From SOIA01 sp050116035 (GTDB lineage: Bacteria > Acidobacteriota > Aminicenantia > Aminicenantales > Aminicenantaceae): 8,640 nucleotides of DNA. Shown here piece after piece: positions 1 through 6,972 of the stretch (position 1 is the first letter of the stretch; every line of letters starts with the position of its first letter). The DNA lies in the NCBI GenBank assembly GCA_050116035.1, contig JASFPJ010000124.1:1-8640 (forward strand), given 5' to 3'. Position numbers and translations under genes: made by a program. The notes below the pieces were generated by a model. That model did no database searches and had not been told where the DNA came from. It worked only from the letters and a program-made list of their open reading frames with translations.

Positions 1-381
1 GAGCTGTATAGGATGCCGCGAATACCTGTAGACTCCCTTGACCACAGGCAGATCCGCCGTCGTAGAAGCAAAGTTAATTAATGCTTGGGTGTAGACGATC
101 AGACCAGCCAAGAATATCATGGTGCCTAAATAAAACCAGACTGTGGTCAGCTTAATAGTGATGAAAAAGGAATAAATGATCATCCCGCGTCCGAACAGGA
201 ACACGCTGGCTAAAGAGAGGATTTTCTCCATCCAGGAAGAGAAGGGAGGCATGCGGACCAGACGCTTGCCAAATGTGCGTGGACCGTAGGCCACTATCAG
301 AACCAGGTTGATCAACCCGAACAATACCGGATACCACCAGCCGTTCCACCAGCCGATCTGAAATTCCGGTAATAATGACAT
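1..381 (-). CDS. ICMT-like / phospholipid methyltransferase-type membrane protein (N-terminal part, runs off left edge)
   Basis: The minus strand is open from an ATG at 381 to base 1, giving 127 codons with no stop. The protein is strongly hydrophobic, with likely membrane segments near residues 17-33, 53-75 and 80-105. At residues 115-124 it reads KGVYRYSRHP. The G-x-Y-x-x-x-RHP pattern is the cofactor-binding signature of the isoprenylcysteine carboxyl methyltransferase / phospholipid methyltransferase superfamily, which transfers methyl groups from S-adenosylmethionine to lipid-linked substrates in the membrane. An AAAGGAG ribosome site lies 8 bases before the ATG. The gene begins 26 bp after the stop of the upstream flavoenzyme gene and is probably co-transcribed with it. 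The substrate cannot be read from the sequence. Family assignment is fairly safe, but the C-terminal half is missing, so completeness is unknown. Confidence 0.75.
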   Translation of the reverse strand, partial: MSLLPEFQIGWWNGWWYPVLFGLINLVLIVAYGPRTFGKRLVRMPPFSSWMEKILSLASVFLFGRGMIIYSFFITIKLTTVWFYLGTMIFLAGLIVYTQALINFASTTADLPVVKGVYRYSRHPIQL

Positions 382-407
382 AACTATGACTCCTTTTTCT
401 ATGGTTA

Positions 408-2003
408 TTACCGGTACTGAGATGATGCCCGAAAGATGGTGGGCATGCGGAGACCGTCCCGGAGGTGACCGAGACACATAAATCCTCCCATCATGGCACC
501 GGTCACGCCCAATCCTCCAGTATCCGCCCCCGTTAGGTAAAGACCCGGGATGGGGGTTTTAGGATGTGTCCAGGCAATATTGCCTTTGCTGAAACGTTCG
601 GAAACGGAGCGAAGCCCATAGGCCGCTCCCTGGTAGTGCCCGGTAAAGTGTTCATTGGACAGAGGTGTTCCCAGTTCCTTGTACTCGATAATGTCATTGA
701 ATCCCGGGAAATATCCGTCCACGAAGGTGATCAAGGCTTCGGAGATGCGTTCCTTCAACTTCTTGTATTCCTCGTCCCGCCGGTTCCAGGGCTGGTCACG
801 CCACTTAGAGAAAAAGCTGTAGTCAGTGGAGAAGTTGAGAATCTCGGCCGAGTGCGCCTGTGCTTCCGGATCCTTTAGCGAATGAAAAGAGACGTAGGCG
901 TGACGAGGTTGTCCGGATTCGAGCCAGGATGAACCCTCTGCAAAGATGGCATCATGGTCGAAGCTGTCGTAGATCCAGAGGTTTGCCCCGTTCAAACCTA
1001 TTTGGCGCGGATCCCGGGAGAAACCCAGAAACAGCGTCAGGTTGGTGGTGGGAGGATGTTCCTGGGCAAAGCGTTCCAGGTCGGTGTGGAATGGGATTTG
1101 AATATCGGTCGGTACAATCTTCAGATAGGTCTCGACTGCACCTGCGTTAGAAATGATCTCCGGGGCGAAGTATTCCTCTTCTTCTCCTTTGTCCCCAGCT
1201 CCGGCTTTTCTGGCCCGAATCCCCACGGCCCTTCCGTCCTGGATGATGATACCTGTCACATCCTTACGGAGAAGGAAACGGCCGCCCTTGTTTTCGACAA
1301 TCTCTCGCACGCTTTCAGCAATTTTACCCGAGCCACCGGACGGGTAGAACCCACCCTCCGAGAAAAAATTAAGGATCATACCGTGCAGTCCAAACGGACT
1401 CAGCCTTGGGGGCAGTCCGTAATCGCCCCATTGAGAGACCAGTAAGCCTTTGAGCCTGGGATCCTTGAAGTGGGCGTCCAGGTAGGCCCCGGTAGTCAGC
1501 CCAAGGGGCTGTCTCAGGATATAACGTACCAGGGCAGAAATGCCGCGCATAACAAACCATCCGTTTCGCCGGTTCATCTGCATCGACAAGCCTACCCCTG
1601 CTTTTTTTGCGTCCTTGTAGTAGCGCCGGATGGCCCTGGATTCGTCGGGAAAGAGGTCGCAGAGTCCGGTAATCGTACGCTTGGGATCTGAATAGACTTC
1701 GAATCGAAGGTCCGGATAAATGAACTTATCAAAGGGATCGGGCATTGGGATCCACTTCACTTTTCCGCCCGTGATCAGGTCGATCATGCGGCGGGTCATC
1801 GAGCCCTCATACATTTTACCAACATAGTGCAGGCCGGTGCCGAAGTGGAACCGGCCCCTCTTGAAATCATGGGTGTACCCGCCAGGCCGGATGTGCTTCT
1901 CCAACACTAAAACCCGCTTGTCCCGCAGTTGGGCCATAAGGCTAGCGACGGTCAGTGCCCCCATTCCTGAGCCTATCAGGATGATGTCATAACGGTCATT
2001 CAT
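408..2003 (-). CDS. FAD-dependent oxidoreductase of the carotenoid isomerase / retinol saturase (CrtI-RetSat) family
   Basis: The product is 531 residues, a normal length for the phytoene desaturase / CrtISO / RetSat family, whose members isomerise, desaturate or saturate polyene and isoprenoid chains using FAD. Residues 6-21 form the dinucleotide-binding loop (GSGMGALTVAS), E35 ends the second strand as expected for ribose binding, and RPGGY follows at 39-43. FYPSGGSG (219-226) and TPLSNEHFTGH (446-456) are typical of the RetSat branch. Residues 485-507 (IPGLYLTGAD, then GGLGVTGAMMGG) are the C-terminal FAD-binding segment. The ATG at 2003 is chosen because a GGAG site lies 6 bases upstream. 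A TTG at 2015 would extend the protein by four residues, but that extension includes the ribosome site. The gene probably forms an operon with the ICMT-like gene 26 bp downstream. Substrate unknown; a retinoid is not implied. Confidence 0.88.
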   Translation of the reverse strand: MNDRYDIILIGSGMGALTVASLMAQLRDKRVLVLEKHIRPGGYTHDFKRGRFHFGTGLHYVGKMYEGSMTRRMIDLITGGKVKWIPMPDPFDKFIYPDLRFEVYSDPKRTITGLCDLFPDESRAIRRYYKDAKKAGVGLSMQMNRRNGWFVMRGISALVRYILRQPLGLTTGAYLDAHFKDPRLKGLLVSQWGDYGLPPRLSPFGLHGMILNFFSEGGFYPSGGSGKIAESVREIVENKGGRFLLRKDVTGIIIQDGRAVGIRARKAGAGDKGEEEEYFAPEIISNAGAVETYLKIVPTDIQIPFHTDLERFAQEHPPTTNLTLFLGFSRDPRQIGLNGANLWIYDSFDHDAIFAEGSSWLESGQPRHAYVSFHSLKDPEAQAHSAEILNFSTDYSFFSKWRDQPWNRRDEEYKKLKERISEALITFVDGYFPGFNDIIEYKELGTPLSNEHFTGHYQGAAYGLRSVSERFSKGNIAWTHPKTPIPGLYLTGADTGGLGVTGAMMGGFMCLGHLRDGLRMPTIFRASSQYR

Positions 2004-2053
2004 GGAACGCTCCAATAGTAAGATATTGATCTATATGGATTTCAATCATCCAG

Positions 2054-2083
2054 AGCATATCTTCCCTCGAACAACCCTGTCAA
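2054..2083 (-). promoter_or_regulatory. Predicted sigma-70-type promoter for the flavoenzyme / ICMT-like operon
   Basis: Read on the minus strand, a perfect TTGACA (2078-2083) is followed after 18 bases by TATGCT (2054-2059, 4 of 6 consensus bases). It ends about 50 bases before the ATG at 2003. It suggests the flavoenzyme is transcribed separately from the dehydrogenase upstream. The TetR-type palindrome found further upstream is absent here. Confidence 0.5.
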
Positions 2084-2160
2084 CTAAAAAGCCCAAGTTT
2101 TCATAATCAATTCCATCCCATCTCACATTCTTAATCATGCAACTGTGACCAGTTTTTCTT

Positions 2161-3069
2161 TTAGGTCAGATTAAATTTCACACCTGTCAGCTCTTCCGAA
2201 ATTTCCCAAAGTTTCCTGGCGATTTCTTCATTGTGTGACAATTCATTCGATTCTACCTTTTTGGGATACCCTTTCATCTCTCTCCATCCCGAAGGACCAT
2301 AATAGTCCCCGCCTTTGACATCTGCACCGACTGCGGTATAAAGGGTAGGCAGCGCACCCATAGTGATGTCCTGCGAGAAGAAATTATTCAGGAAACGGAA
2401 CAATCCCGCATGCCTCTGCAGTTCGGTCGCAGTCCACCCGGGATGCGACGCAGCAACAAGCGGATTCCCGCCATTTCTTTCCACTCTTTTCTGAAGCTCA
2501 TAGGTGAAATAGAGATTGGCGATCTTGCTGTCCGCATAAGCTCTCATCTTTTTGTAGGGCCTCTTTTCCCAATTCAGGTCATCAAACTCCAAATCACCAT
2601 AGTTGTGAGCGCCGCTGGACACATTGACGATCCGGGAACCGGATGTCGCTCTGATCAGATCGAAGAGCAGGCCTGTGAGGGCAAAATGGCCCAGATGATT
2701 CGTTCCAAACTGAAGTTCGAATCCATCTGCGGTCTTGGAATAAGGCGGCATCATCACACCCGCATTGTTTATGAGCAGGTCTAATCGATTAAAGTTTTTC
2801 TTGAACTCGGCAGCGAATATGCGTATGGATTCCAGATTGGCCAGATCTAACTCCATGACTTTGACGTCGGCATTTGGATGCTGGCCCAGAATTTTTTCTA
2901 CAGCCGCATTTCCCTTTTGCAGGTTGCGAACAGCAATGATCACCGTAGCGTTCTTCTCAGCCAGGGCTCTTGCGGTTTCGTAACCTATACCACTGCTGGA
3001 ACCGGTCACGATGGTCACCCCGCCCTTTTGATCGGGGATATTGTGGCTATTCCATTTCTTTTCTTTCAT
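2161..3069 (-). CDS. Short-chain dehydrogenase/reductase (retinol dehydrogenase-like SDR)
   Basis: The product is 302 residues, a classical SDR with a C-terminal extension like that of retinol dehydrogenase / WW-domain oxidoreductase relatives. It should interconvert an alcohol and a carbonyl using NADP(H). Visible motifs are the cofactor loop TGSSSGIG (22-29), R48 after the second strand (favouring NADP), D75-L76, NNAG (101-104), the catalytic N124 in NHLG, VSS (150-152) and the catalytic pair Y178/K182 in YADSK. HPGW (209-212) and YYGPSGW (256-262) are typical of the subgroup. An in-frame ATG at 3132 would add 21 residues, but it lies inside the operator palindrome and upstream of the likely transcript start. 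The ATG at 3069 has a strong AAAGGAG site 6 bases away. Its promoter carries the same palindrome as the regulator gene upstream. Substrate unknown. Confidence 0.9.
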   Translation of the reverse strand: MKEKKWNSHNIPDQKGGVTIVTGSSSGIGYETARALAEKNATVIIAVRNLQKGNAAVEKILGQHPNADVKVMELDLANLESIRIFAAEFKKNFNRLDLLINNAGVMMPPYSKTADGFELQFGTNHLGHFALTGLLFDLIRATSGSRIVNVSSGAHNYGDLEFDDLNWEKRPYKKMRAYADSKIANLYFTYELQKRVERNGGNPLVAASHPGWTATELQRHAGLFRFLNNFFSQDITMGALPTLYTAVGADVKGGDYYGPSGWREMKGYPKKVESNELSHNEEIARKLWEISEELTGVKFNLT

Positions 3070-3114
3070 TTTTATCTCCTTTAATTTTTTGTTCAGTCCA
3101 TTTTTTTTCAGCAT

Positions 3115-3142
3115 TTTATAATGAACGTTCATTAATTAAAAA
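3115..3142 (-). promoter_or_regulatory. Predicted promoter of the SDR gene, overlapped by the TetR-type operator
   Basis: On the minus strand TATAAA (3115-3120, 5 of 6 consensus bases) is preceded at 16 bases by a weak TTTTTA (3137-3142). These elements align base for base with the -35 and -10 of the regulator promoter when the two palindromes are superimposed. Transcription would start near 3108, giving a leader of about 39 bases that contains the ribosome site. The weak -35 makes the exact hexamers uncertain. Confidence 0.5.
3119..3134. promoter_or_regulatory. TetR-type operator, perfect 16-bp palindrome
   Basis: The sequence is TAATGAACGTTCATTA, identical on both strands. It lies between the -35 and -10 elements of the dehydrogenase promoter, where a bound repressor would block RNA polymerase. 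A near-identical copy (14 of 16 bases) sits in the promoter of the TetR gene immediately upstream, which identifies the likely binder. Confidence 0.75.
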
Positions 3143-3154
3143 GTGTAAAAAAAT

Positions 3155-3727
3155 TTATAGCTTTATGGCATCCCAGGCCATATTAAATGCCATTTCAATA
3201 CTCTTTTCATTACAGTCAAAATCCGCACACAGGCGTGGATTTGTTAGGATCGTAATTGGATAAAATATGAATATCAGCAGAATATCCAAGGAATCATCCT
3301 TTATAATCTTCTGTTGAATTCCATTTTGTATAACTTTAACTATCGGCTCAAAGTGTTTATCAACTTCACTCTTGTTGACTAGAGAGCTGTACGGAGAATT
3401 CGCAAACTGCTCAGTATACTGGTAATCTCCAGGGTTATTCGAGATAAAATTGAACGCTTTAAACCAGCAGGCTTTCAAAATATCCCTTATCGGCTGGCTG
3501 TCGTCAAAATCTTTGAGTATAGCCTCACTCAGTTTCTGTTTGATATCAACATACGTGGAAACCAGAAGGTCCTCTTTATTCTTATAATAGATGTAAATCG
3601 TGGCGGGGGAAACATCCGCTTCTTTGGCTATCTTCGAAACAGAACTTGCTGCAAACCCAACTTGATTGACAAGCTTCACCGTGGCTCTGATTATTTCGTC
3701 CTGTTTAGCTTCATCTTTGTATCTCAT
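3155..3727 (-). CDS. TetR/AcrR family transcriptional regulator
   Basis: The product is 190 residues, typical for TetR repressors, which bind palindromic operators as dimers and release them when a small ligand enters the C-terminal domain. The N-terminal helix-turn-helix covers about residues 10-55, with ADVSPATIYIYYKNKEDLL (37-55) the recognition-helix signature. The remainder is a variable ligand domain that I cannot assign. An ATG at 3748 would add seven residues, but it lies inside the operator, between the -35 and -10. The ATG at 3727 is preferred. No Shine-Dalgarno sequence precedes it, and the predicted transcript begins on or beside it, so translation is probably leaderless. Base composition is visibly AT-richer than the flavoenzyme gene. 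The dehydrogenase gene follows 85 bp downstream with a matching operator. Confidence 0.9.
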   Translation of the reverse strand: MRYKDEAKQDEIIRATVKLVNQVGFAASSVSKIAKEADVSPATIYIYYKNKEDLLVSTYVDIKQKLSEAILKDFDDSQPIRDILKACWFKAFNFISNNPGDYQYTEQFANSPYSSLVNKSEVDKHFEPIVKVIQNGIQQKIIKDDSLDILLIFIFYPITILTNPRLCADFDCNEKSIEMAFNMAWDAIKL

Positions 3728-3733
3728 GTTTCT

Positions 3734-3762
3734 AAAATAAATGAACATTCATTATTTGTCAA
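3734..3762 (-). promoter_or_regulatory. Predicted promoter of the tetR-type gene, likely producing a leaderless transcript
   Basis: On the minus strand a perfect TTGACA (3757-3762) is separated by 17 bases from TATTTT (3734-3739, 4 of 6 consensus). Only six bases (AGAAAC) lie between the -10 and the ATG, so the usual start point falls on the first base of the start codon. The spacer is almost entirely filled by the operator palindrome, as expected for autorepression. Confidence 0.65.
3739..3754. promoter_or_regulatory. TetR-type operator, imperfect palindrome (autoregulatory copy)
   Basis: The plus strand reads AAATGAACATTCATTA, with arms AATGAA / TTCATT around a CA centre. It differs from the dehydrogenase copy at two of 16 positions (the first base and the centre) and occupies the same place relative to the promoter elements. 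Confidence 0.75.
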
Positions 3763-3856
3763 GTGTTTTTTTAAATTTTTTTTATTTTTTTAGTGGAACC
3801 ATTGTTTTCTCAAATTCTACACCATATTAGTGCGACCAAATTCGGAATGGATAAGA

Positions 3857-3868
3857 GAGAAATTTCTC
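3857..3868. other. Perfect 12-bp palindrome in the divergent intergenic region
   Basis: GAGAAATTTCTC is fully self-complementary. It lies about 63 bp upstream of the predicted -35 of the ferredoxin operon and about 95 bp upstream of the regulator promoter on the other strand. It could be a regulator site for the ferredoxin operon, but no second copy was seen, and a 12-bp palindrome can arise by chance. The rest of the 3763-3930 stretch is AT-rich, with long T tracts and no gene. Confidence 0.25.
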
Positions 3869-3930
3869 GTATGCCTAGATGGTCTGGTTTATGAGGCTTT
3901 TTTGTAATTTGTTATTCGCTTTTCCAGTCT

Positions 3931-3958
3931 TTGACCCTGTCGTTTTGAATGTGATAAT
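3931..3958 (+). promoter_or_regulatory. Predicted promoter of the ferredoxin / aldehyde oxidoreductase operon
   Basis: TTGACC (3931-3936, 5 of 6) is followed after 16 bases by GATAAT (3953-3958, 5 of 6), with TG one base before the -10 (an extended -10). A start near 3965 would leave a leader of about 50 bases before the ATG at 4016. I did not see a clear FNR- or CRP-type box. Confidence 0.55.
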
Positions 3959-4015
3959 CTTATTTCAGCATGTCAAATCACCGGCATCAAAACTCAAACA
4001 ATGAGAGGTCGTTCT

Positions 4016-4705
4016 ATGAATCGTCAAAAGGGAAAAAAGACTAGGATTACTCGTCGACAGTTCATCAAAGTCGCTGGAACTATTGTTTTAGTGGCAGGAA
4101 CTCGATGGAATCTTTCTGCCTCAGATGAGATTCCACCCTCAGACGGATATCTCTTGGTCGATATAAAGAAATGTCAGGGGTGTGCCAGCTGTATGCTCGC
4201 ATGTTCGTTAATCCATGAGGGTGTGGAGAGCCTCTCTCTGTCTAGAATCCAGATAATGCAAAATTCCTTTGAGTCCTTTCCAGATGATTTGACTATCGAG
4301 CAATGCCGTCAATGCGTAGATCCCCCCTGTGTGAAGGAATGTCCTACAGATGCTTTGGAAGCAAATGCCAAGTATGGCAATGTGAGGATGGTGGATAAAG
4401 AGAAATGCATTGGATGCGGCACATGCTATGATGTTTGCCCTTATACACCGAGCAGGCCGGTTGTTGTGGCCGATAAAGATTATGACAGTGAGCTCAAGAG
4501 TCGAAAATGCGATCTGTGTGCCAATGCCCCTTTTCACTGGGATAAAGCTGGTGGGGGGCCTGATGGGAAACAAGCCTGTGTGGAGATATGTCCCGTAGGC
4601 GCCATCAAGTTTACTCAGGAAATCCCCCCACAAGTAGGAGATGAGGGGTACAAAGTGAACTTGCGTGGCCCGAATTGGGGGAAACTCGGCTACCCCAACA
4701 GTTAG
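4016..4705 (+). CDS. Four-cluster 4Fe-4S ferredoxin-type electron-transfer subunit with Tat signal
   Basis: The product is 229 residues. The N terminus (TRRQFIKVAGT, about residues 12-22, then a hydrophobic stretch to about 32) is a twin-arginine signal, implying export of the folded protein across the membrane. Sixteen cysteines form four cluster sites: 53/56/59/63, 97/100/105/109, 131/134/137/141, and 165/168/188/192 with a 19-residue gap. This matches DMSO reductase-type iron-sulfur subunits, which pass electrons between a catalytic subunit and a membrane partner. The ATG at 4016 has an AGAGG site 8 bases away, while the in-frame ATG at 4001 has none, so the shorter start is used. The oxidoreductase gene starts 25 bp downstream, so the protein is most likely its redox partner, as in the ydhY/ydhV arrangement. 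No clear AxA cleavage site is seen, so the signal may remain as an anchor. Confidence 0.9.
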   Translation: MNRQKGKKTRITRRQFIKVAGTIVLVAGTRWNLSASDEIPPSDGYLLVDIKKCQGCASCMLACSLIHEGVESLSLSRIQIMQNSFESFPDDLTIEQCRQCVDPPCVKECPTDALEANAKYGNVRMVDKEKCIGCGTCYDVCPYTPSRPVVVADKDYDSELKSRKCDLCANAPFHWDKAGGGPDGKQACVEICPVGAIKFTQEIPPQVGDEGYKVNLRGPNWGKLGYPNS

Positions 4706-4730
4706 AAAGAGCGATGGGGAGGAATACCGA

Positions 4731-6818
4731 ATGAACGGCTATACAGGAAAAATACTAAGATTGGACTTAACTGAACGAAAAGTTAGTACCATGCCTACCG
4801 GCAAATACCAACATTGGATGGGTGGACATGGTATGGGCTCGGCTATCTTCTTCGATCTCGTGAAAGACAAAACGATTGATGGTTTGGATCCGGCCAATGT
4901 GGTTATCATGATGACCTCTCCGCTATCCGCAACCCTGGTTCCAGCAGCTTCGGGCAGAACAGAGGTACAGGGAATCGGGGTCCAATCCTATCCAATCGGT
5001 TGGTTTACACGAAGCAATCTTGGCGGCCGATTTTCAGGCATGCTTAAGTTTGCCGGATGGGACGGAATTGTTATCCAGGGGAAAGCAGATAGACCAGTCT
5101 GGATTGACATTAGAGATGGCGATGTTCGAATCAGGGACTGTGCGCCATTGTCACTTTGGGGCAAGGAAACTTGGGATTGCCAGAAAACCATCTGGGAGTA
5201 TGTGGTCTCAGGCGGGAAATATGGCGATTGGAACAGTCCTTCGGAGAAAGAAGGAGGTAAGACAACCCAGCGTCCGGCGGTGGTTACCATTGGGCCGGCA
5301 GGAGAAAATCTGAGCCGGTTAGCCTGCCTGATACACGATGCCAGTAATGCGGCGGGACAAGGTGGTTTTGGGGCTGTTTTTGGGTCAAAAAATCTTAAGG
5401 CGATCAGTGTGATCGGAACCGGACAGGTGGGAGTCAACAACCCAAAGATGCTCATAGCGACTCGACTGTGGCAGAAGACAAATTACGCCTTTGATCTTGC
5501 CAATTTGAAACAGACCTGGGGATCCATGCAATTCCAAAGCCCACCTGCTCCTCTTATAGAGTGGAGAAAAGGCCGCCCGAAGATTGACCAAAGACCCCAG
5601 GCCTGTTTGGGATGTCATTCTAGCTGCCGGGCCAGATACAAAGACGCCTCAGGTAATGAAGCGTCATGCATGGCTACTGCCTTTTATGAGGATGCCCAAA
5701 GCCTTGATATACAACGATCAGCCTCTGATCTAATCAATCGATACGGTCTCAATGCGGCGGAAATAAATTTGGGGCTCGTATATCTTCGTATCCTTCAAAT
5801 GACTGGTCGGTTGAAGACAGCAAAAATCCCTGAATGCCCTCTGGATTTCAGCAAGTATGGAAGCAAGGAGTTTGTCGAGCAATTCGTGAAGATGGCCGCT
5901 TACGGTAACGATGGTAAGGGCAACGAAAGCCAGTTCGGCAAAGATATATCCGGGGGATTTGTCAGGGCCGCCGAAAAATGGGGAAGAAGACAAGAAGATC
6001 TGTTGAGCGGCATACTTATGTTTCCCTATTGGGGTATACCGGTACATAAGGAGCCCAGAGCTCAGGTTTATTGGGGCTATGGAACGCTGCTGGGCGATAG
6101 AGACATCAATGAGCACGATTTTGACTGGATCAAGTGGGAGTATGGGCAGTCCAAAGCCCAGGGCCAGAGTCCCGCTTTGACAGCTGAGGAAGTCGCAAAA
6201 ATTGTTACCGACAAAATGGTCCCCTATCAGGGCGACCTGGATATGCTCGATTTCAGTGAGAATAACATCTATTCCGAGCACATGGCCAAAATGGTCTCCT
6301 GGCAGCGACATTACACCCGGTTCTGGAAACAATCCATGCTTTTCTGCGATAGCCGTTGGCCCGATTTTGTGAATATTCACAGGGCTGATAAAATCGGATC
6401 AACCGGTATTGCTGAACCGAAGTATGTCAAAGCGGTAACAGGAAAGGACCTTTCCTTTCAGGACGGAATAGAGCTAGGTCGCAAGATCTGGAATCTGGAC
6501 CATGCCATTTGGACCCTGCAAGGCCGTCACAGGGATATGGTTCATTTCGTTGATAACGTATATGAAAAGATACCGCTTTTCCCCCTTGAAGTCCGTAATG
6601 CACATATGCCGGGCAAAGAGAATGGGAAATGGGATTACTACGGCTATTCCCGGAGAAAGCTGGACAAGAACAAATTCGATGAATTCAAAACACTATTCTA
6701 TCGCCTCCAGGGCTGGGACACGAAATCAGGATATCCAAAACGAAGCACTCTGGAATCCCTTGAGCTGGATTATGTGGCTGATGAACTCGAGAGAAACAGC
6801 AAAATCGGAAAAGAATAA
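4731..6818 (+). CDS. Aldehyde ferredoxin oxidoreductase family protein (tungsten/molybdenum bis-pterin enzyme)
   Basis: The product is 695 residues, within the usual range (about 600-720). The N terminus GYTGKILRLDLTERKVS (3-19) and the GPAGENLSRLACLIHDASNA region (188-207) are hallmark parts of the N-terminal domain that binds the tungsten or molybdenum pterin cofactor. CLGCHSSC (292-299, cysteines 292, 295 and 299) is the 4Fe-4S motif, and C539 in MLFCDSRWP is the likely fourth ligand. RYGLN (337-341) and GWD (661-663), followed by the conserved C-terminal pattern, complete the family. Members oxidise aldehydes or reduce carboxyl-type substrates. YdhV and benzoyl-CoA reductase BamB are distant relatives, so the substrate is open. 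No signal peptide is visible. The ATG at 4731 has a GGGGAGG site 8 bases upstream; a GTG at 4665 overlapping the ferredoxin gene is unlikely to be used. Confidence 0.92.
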   Translation: MNGYTGKILRLDLTERKVSTMPTGKYQHWMGGHGMGSAIFFDLVKDKTIDGLDPANVVIMMTSPLSATLVPAASGRTEVQGIGVQSYPIGWFTRSNLGGRFSGMLKFAGWDGIVIQGKADRPVWIDIRDGDVRIRDCAPLSLWGKETWDCQKTIWEYVVSGGKYGDWNSPSEKEGGKTTQRPAVVTIGPAGENLSRLACLIHDASNAAGQGGFGAVFGSKNLKAISVIGTGQVGVNNPKMLIATRLWQKTNYAFDLANLKQTWGSMQFQSPPAPLIEWRKGRPKIDQRPQACLGCHSSCRARYKDASGNEASCMATAFYEDAQSLDIQRSASDLINRYGLNAAEINLGLVYLRILQMTGRLKTAKIPECPLDFSKYGSKEFVEQFVKMAAYGNDGKGNESQFGKDISGGFVRAAEKWGRRQEDLLSGILMFPYWGIPVHKEPRAQVYWGYGTLLGDRDINEHDFDWIKWEYGQSKAQGQSPALTAEEVAKIVTDKMVPYQGDLDMLDFSENNIYSEHMAKMVSWQRHYTRFWKQSMLFCDSRWPDFVNIHRADKIGSTGIAEPKYVKAVTGKDLSFQDGIELGRKIWNLDHAIWTLQGRHRDMVHFVDNVYEKIPLFPLEVRNAHMPGKENGKWDYYGYSRRKLDKNKFDEFKTLFYRLQGWDTKSGYPKRSTLESLELDYVADELERNSKIGKE

Positions 6819-6891
6819 CTGCGGCCAAAGTGTGACCAAAATTTATCAATAATCTAGAAAAATCGATAAAAACATCAAAAAGCTTCGAGAT

Positions 6892-6923
6892 CCCAGCAGT
6901 CTAATTCTCGATAGTCTACTGGG
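6892..6923 (+). terminator. Weak hairpin downstream of the oxidoreductase operon, possible terminator
   Basis: CCCAG (6892-6896) pairs with CTGGG (6919-6923), and AG (6898-6899) pairs with CT (6916-6917), leaving a large loop. The T-rich run begins about 20 bases after the stem rather than directly behind it, so this is not a standard intrinsic terminator. It is the only candidate in the gap. Confidence 0.25.
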
Positions 6924-6972
6924 GAAATCTCTTATTCGCTCCGTTTTTTCTTATTTTTGTGCTTCTTACACA

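Noticed and set aside
152..349. A 65-codon minus-strand frame
   Set aside because: It lies inside the ICMT-like gene in a different frame on the same strand; the longer frame has a ribosome site, membrane segments and the RHP motif.
2130..2160. Small hairpin AACTG-TGAC-CAGTT followed by T-rich DNA on the plus strand
   Set aside because: It points toward the dehydrogenase gene rather than away from it, the stem is only five weak pairs, and no plus-strand gene lies upstream; in the minus direction it lacks a T run.
3873..3902. GCCT ... AGGC followed by a run of T as a plus-strand terminator
   Set aside because: The stem is only four pairs with a 17-base loop and there is no plus-strand gene upstream to terminate.
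4208..4633. A 141-codon minus-strand frame antisense to the ferredoxin gene
   Set aside because: The opposite strand encodes a protein with 16 correctly spaced cluster cysteines; the antisense frame shows no domain and no ribosome site.
5730..6380. A 216-codon minus-strand frame antisense to the oxidoreductase gene
   Set aside because: It is a shadow of a fully conserved family protein on the plus strand.
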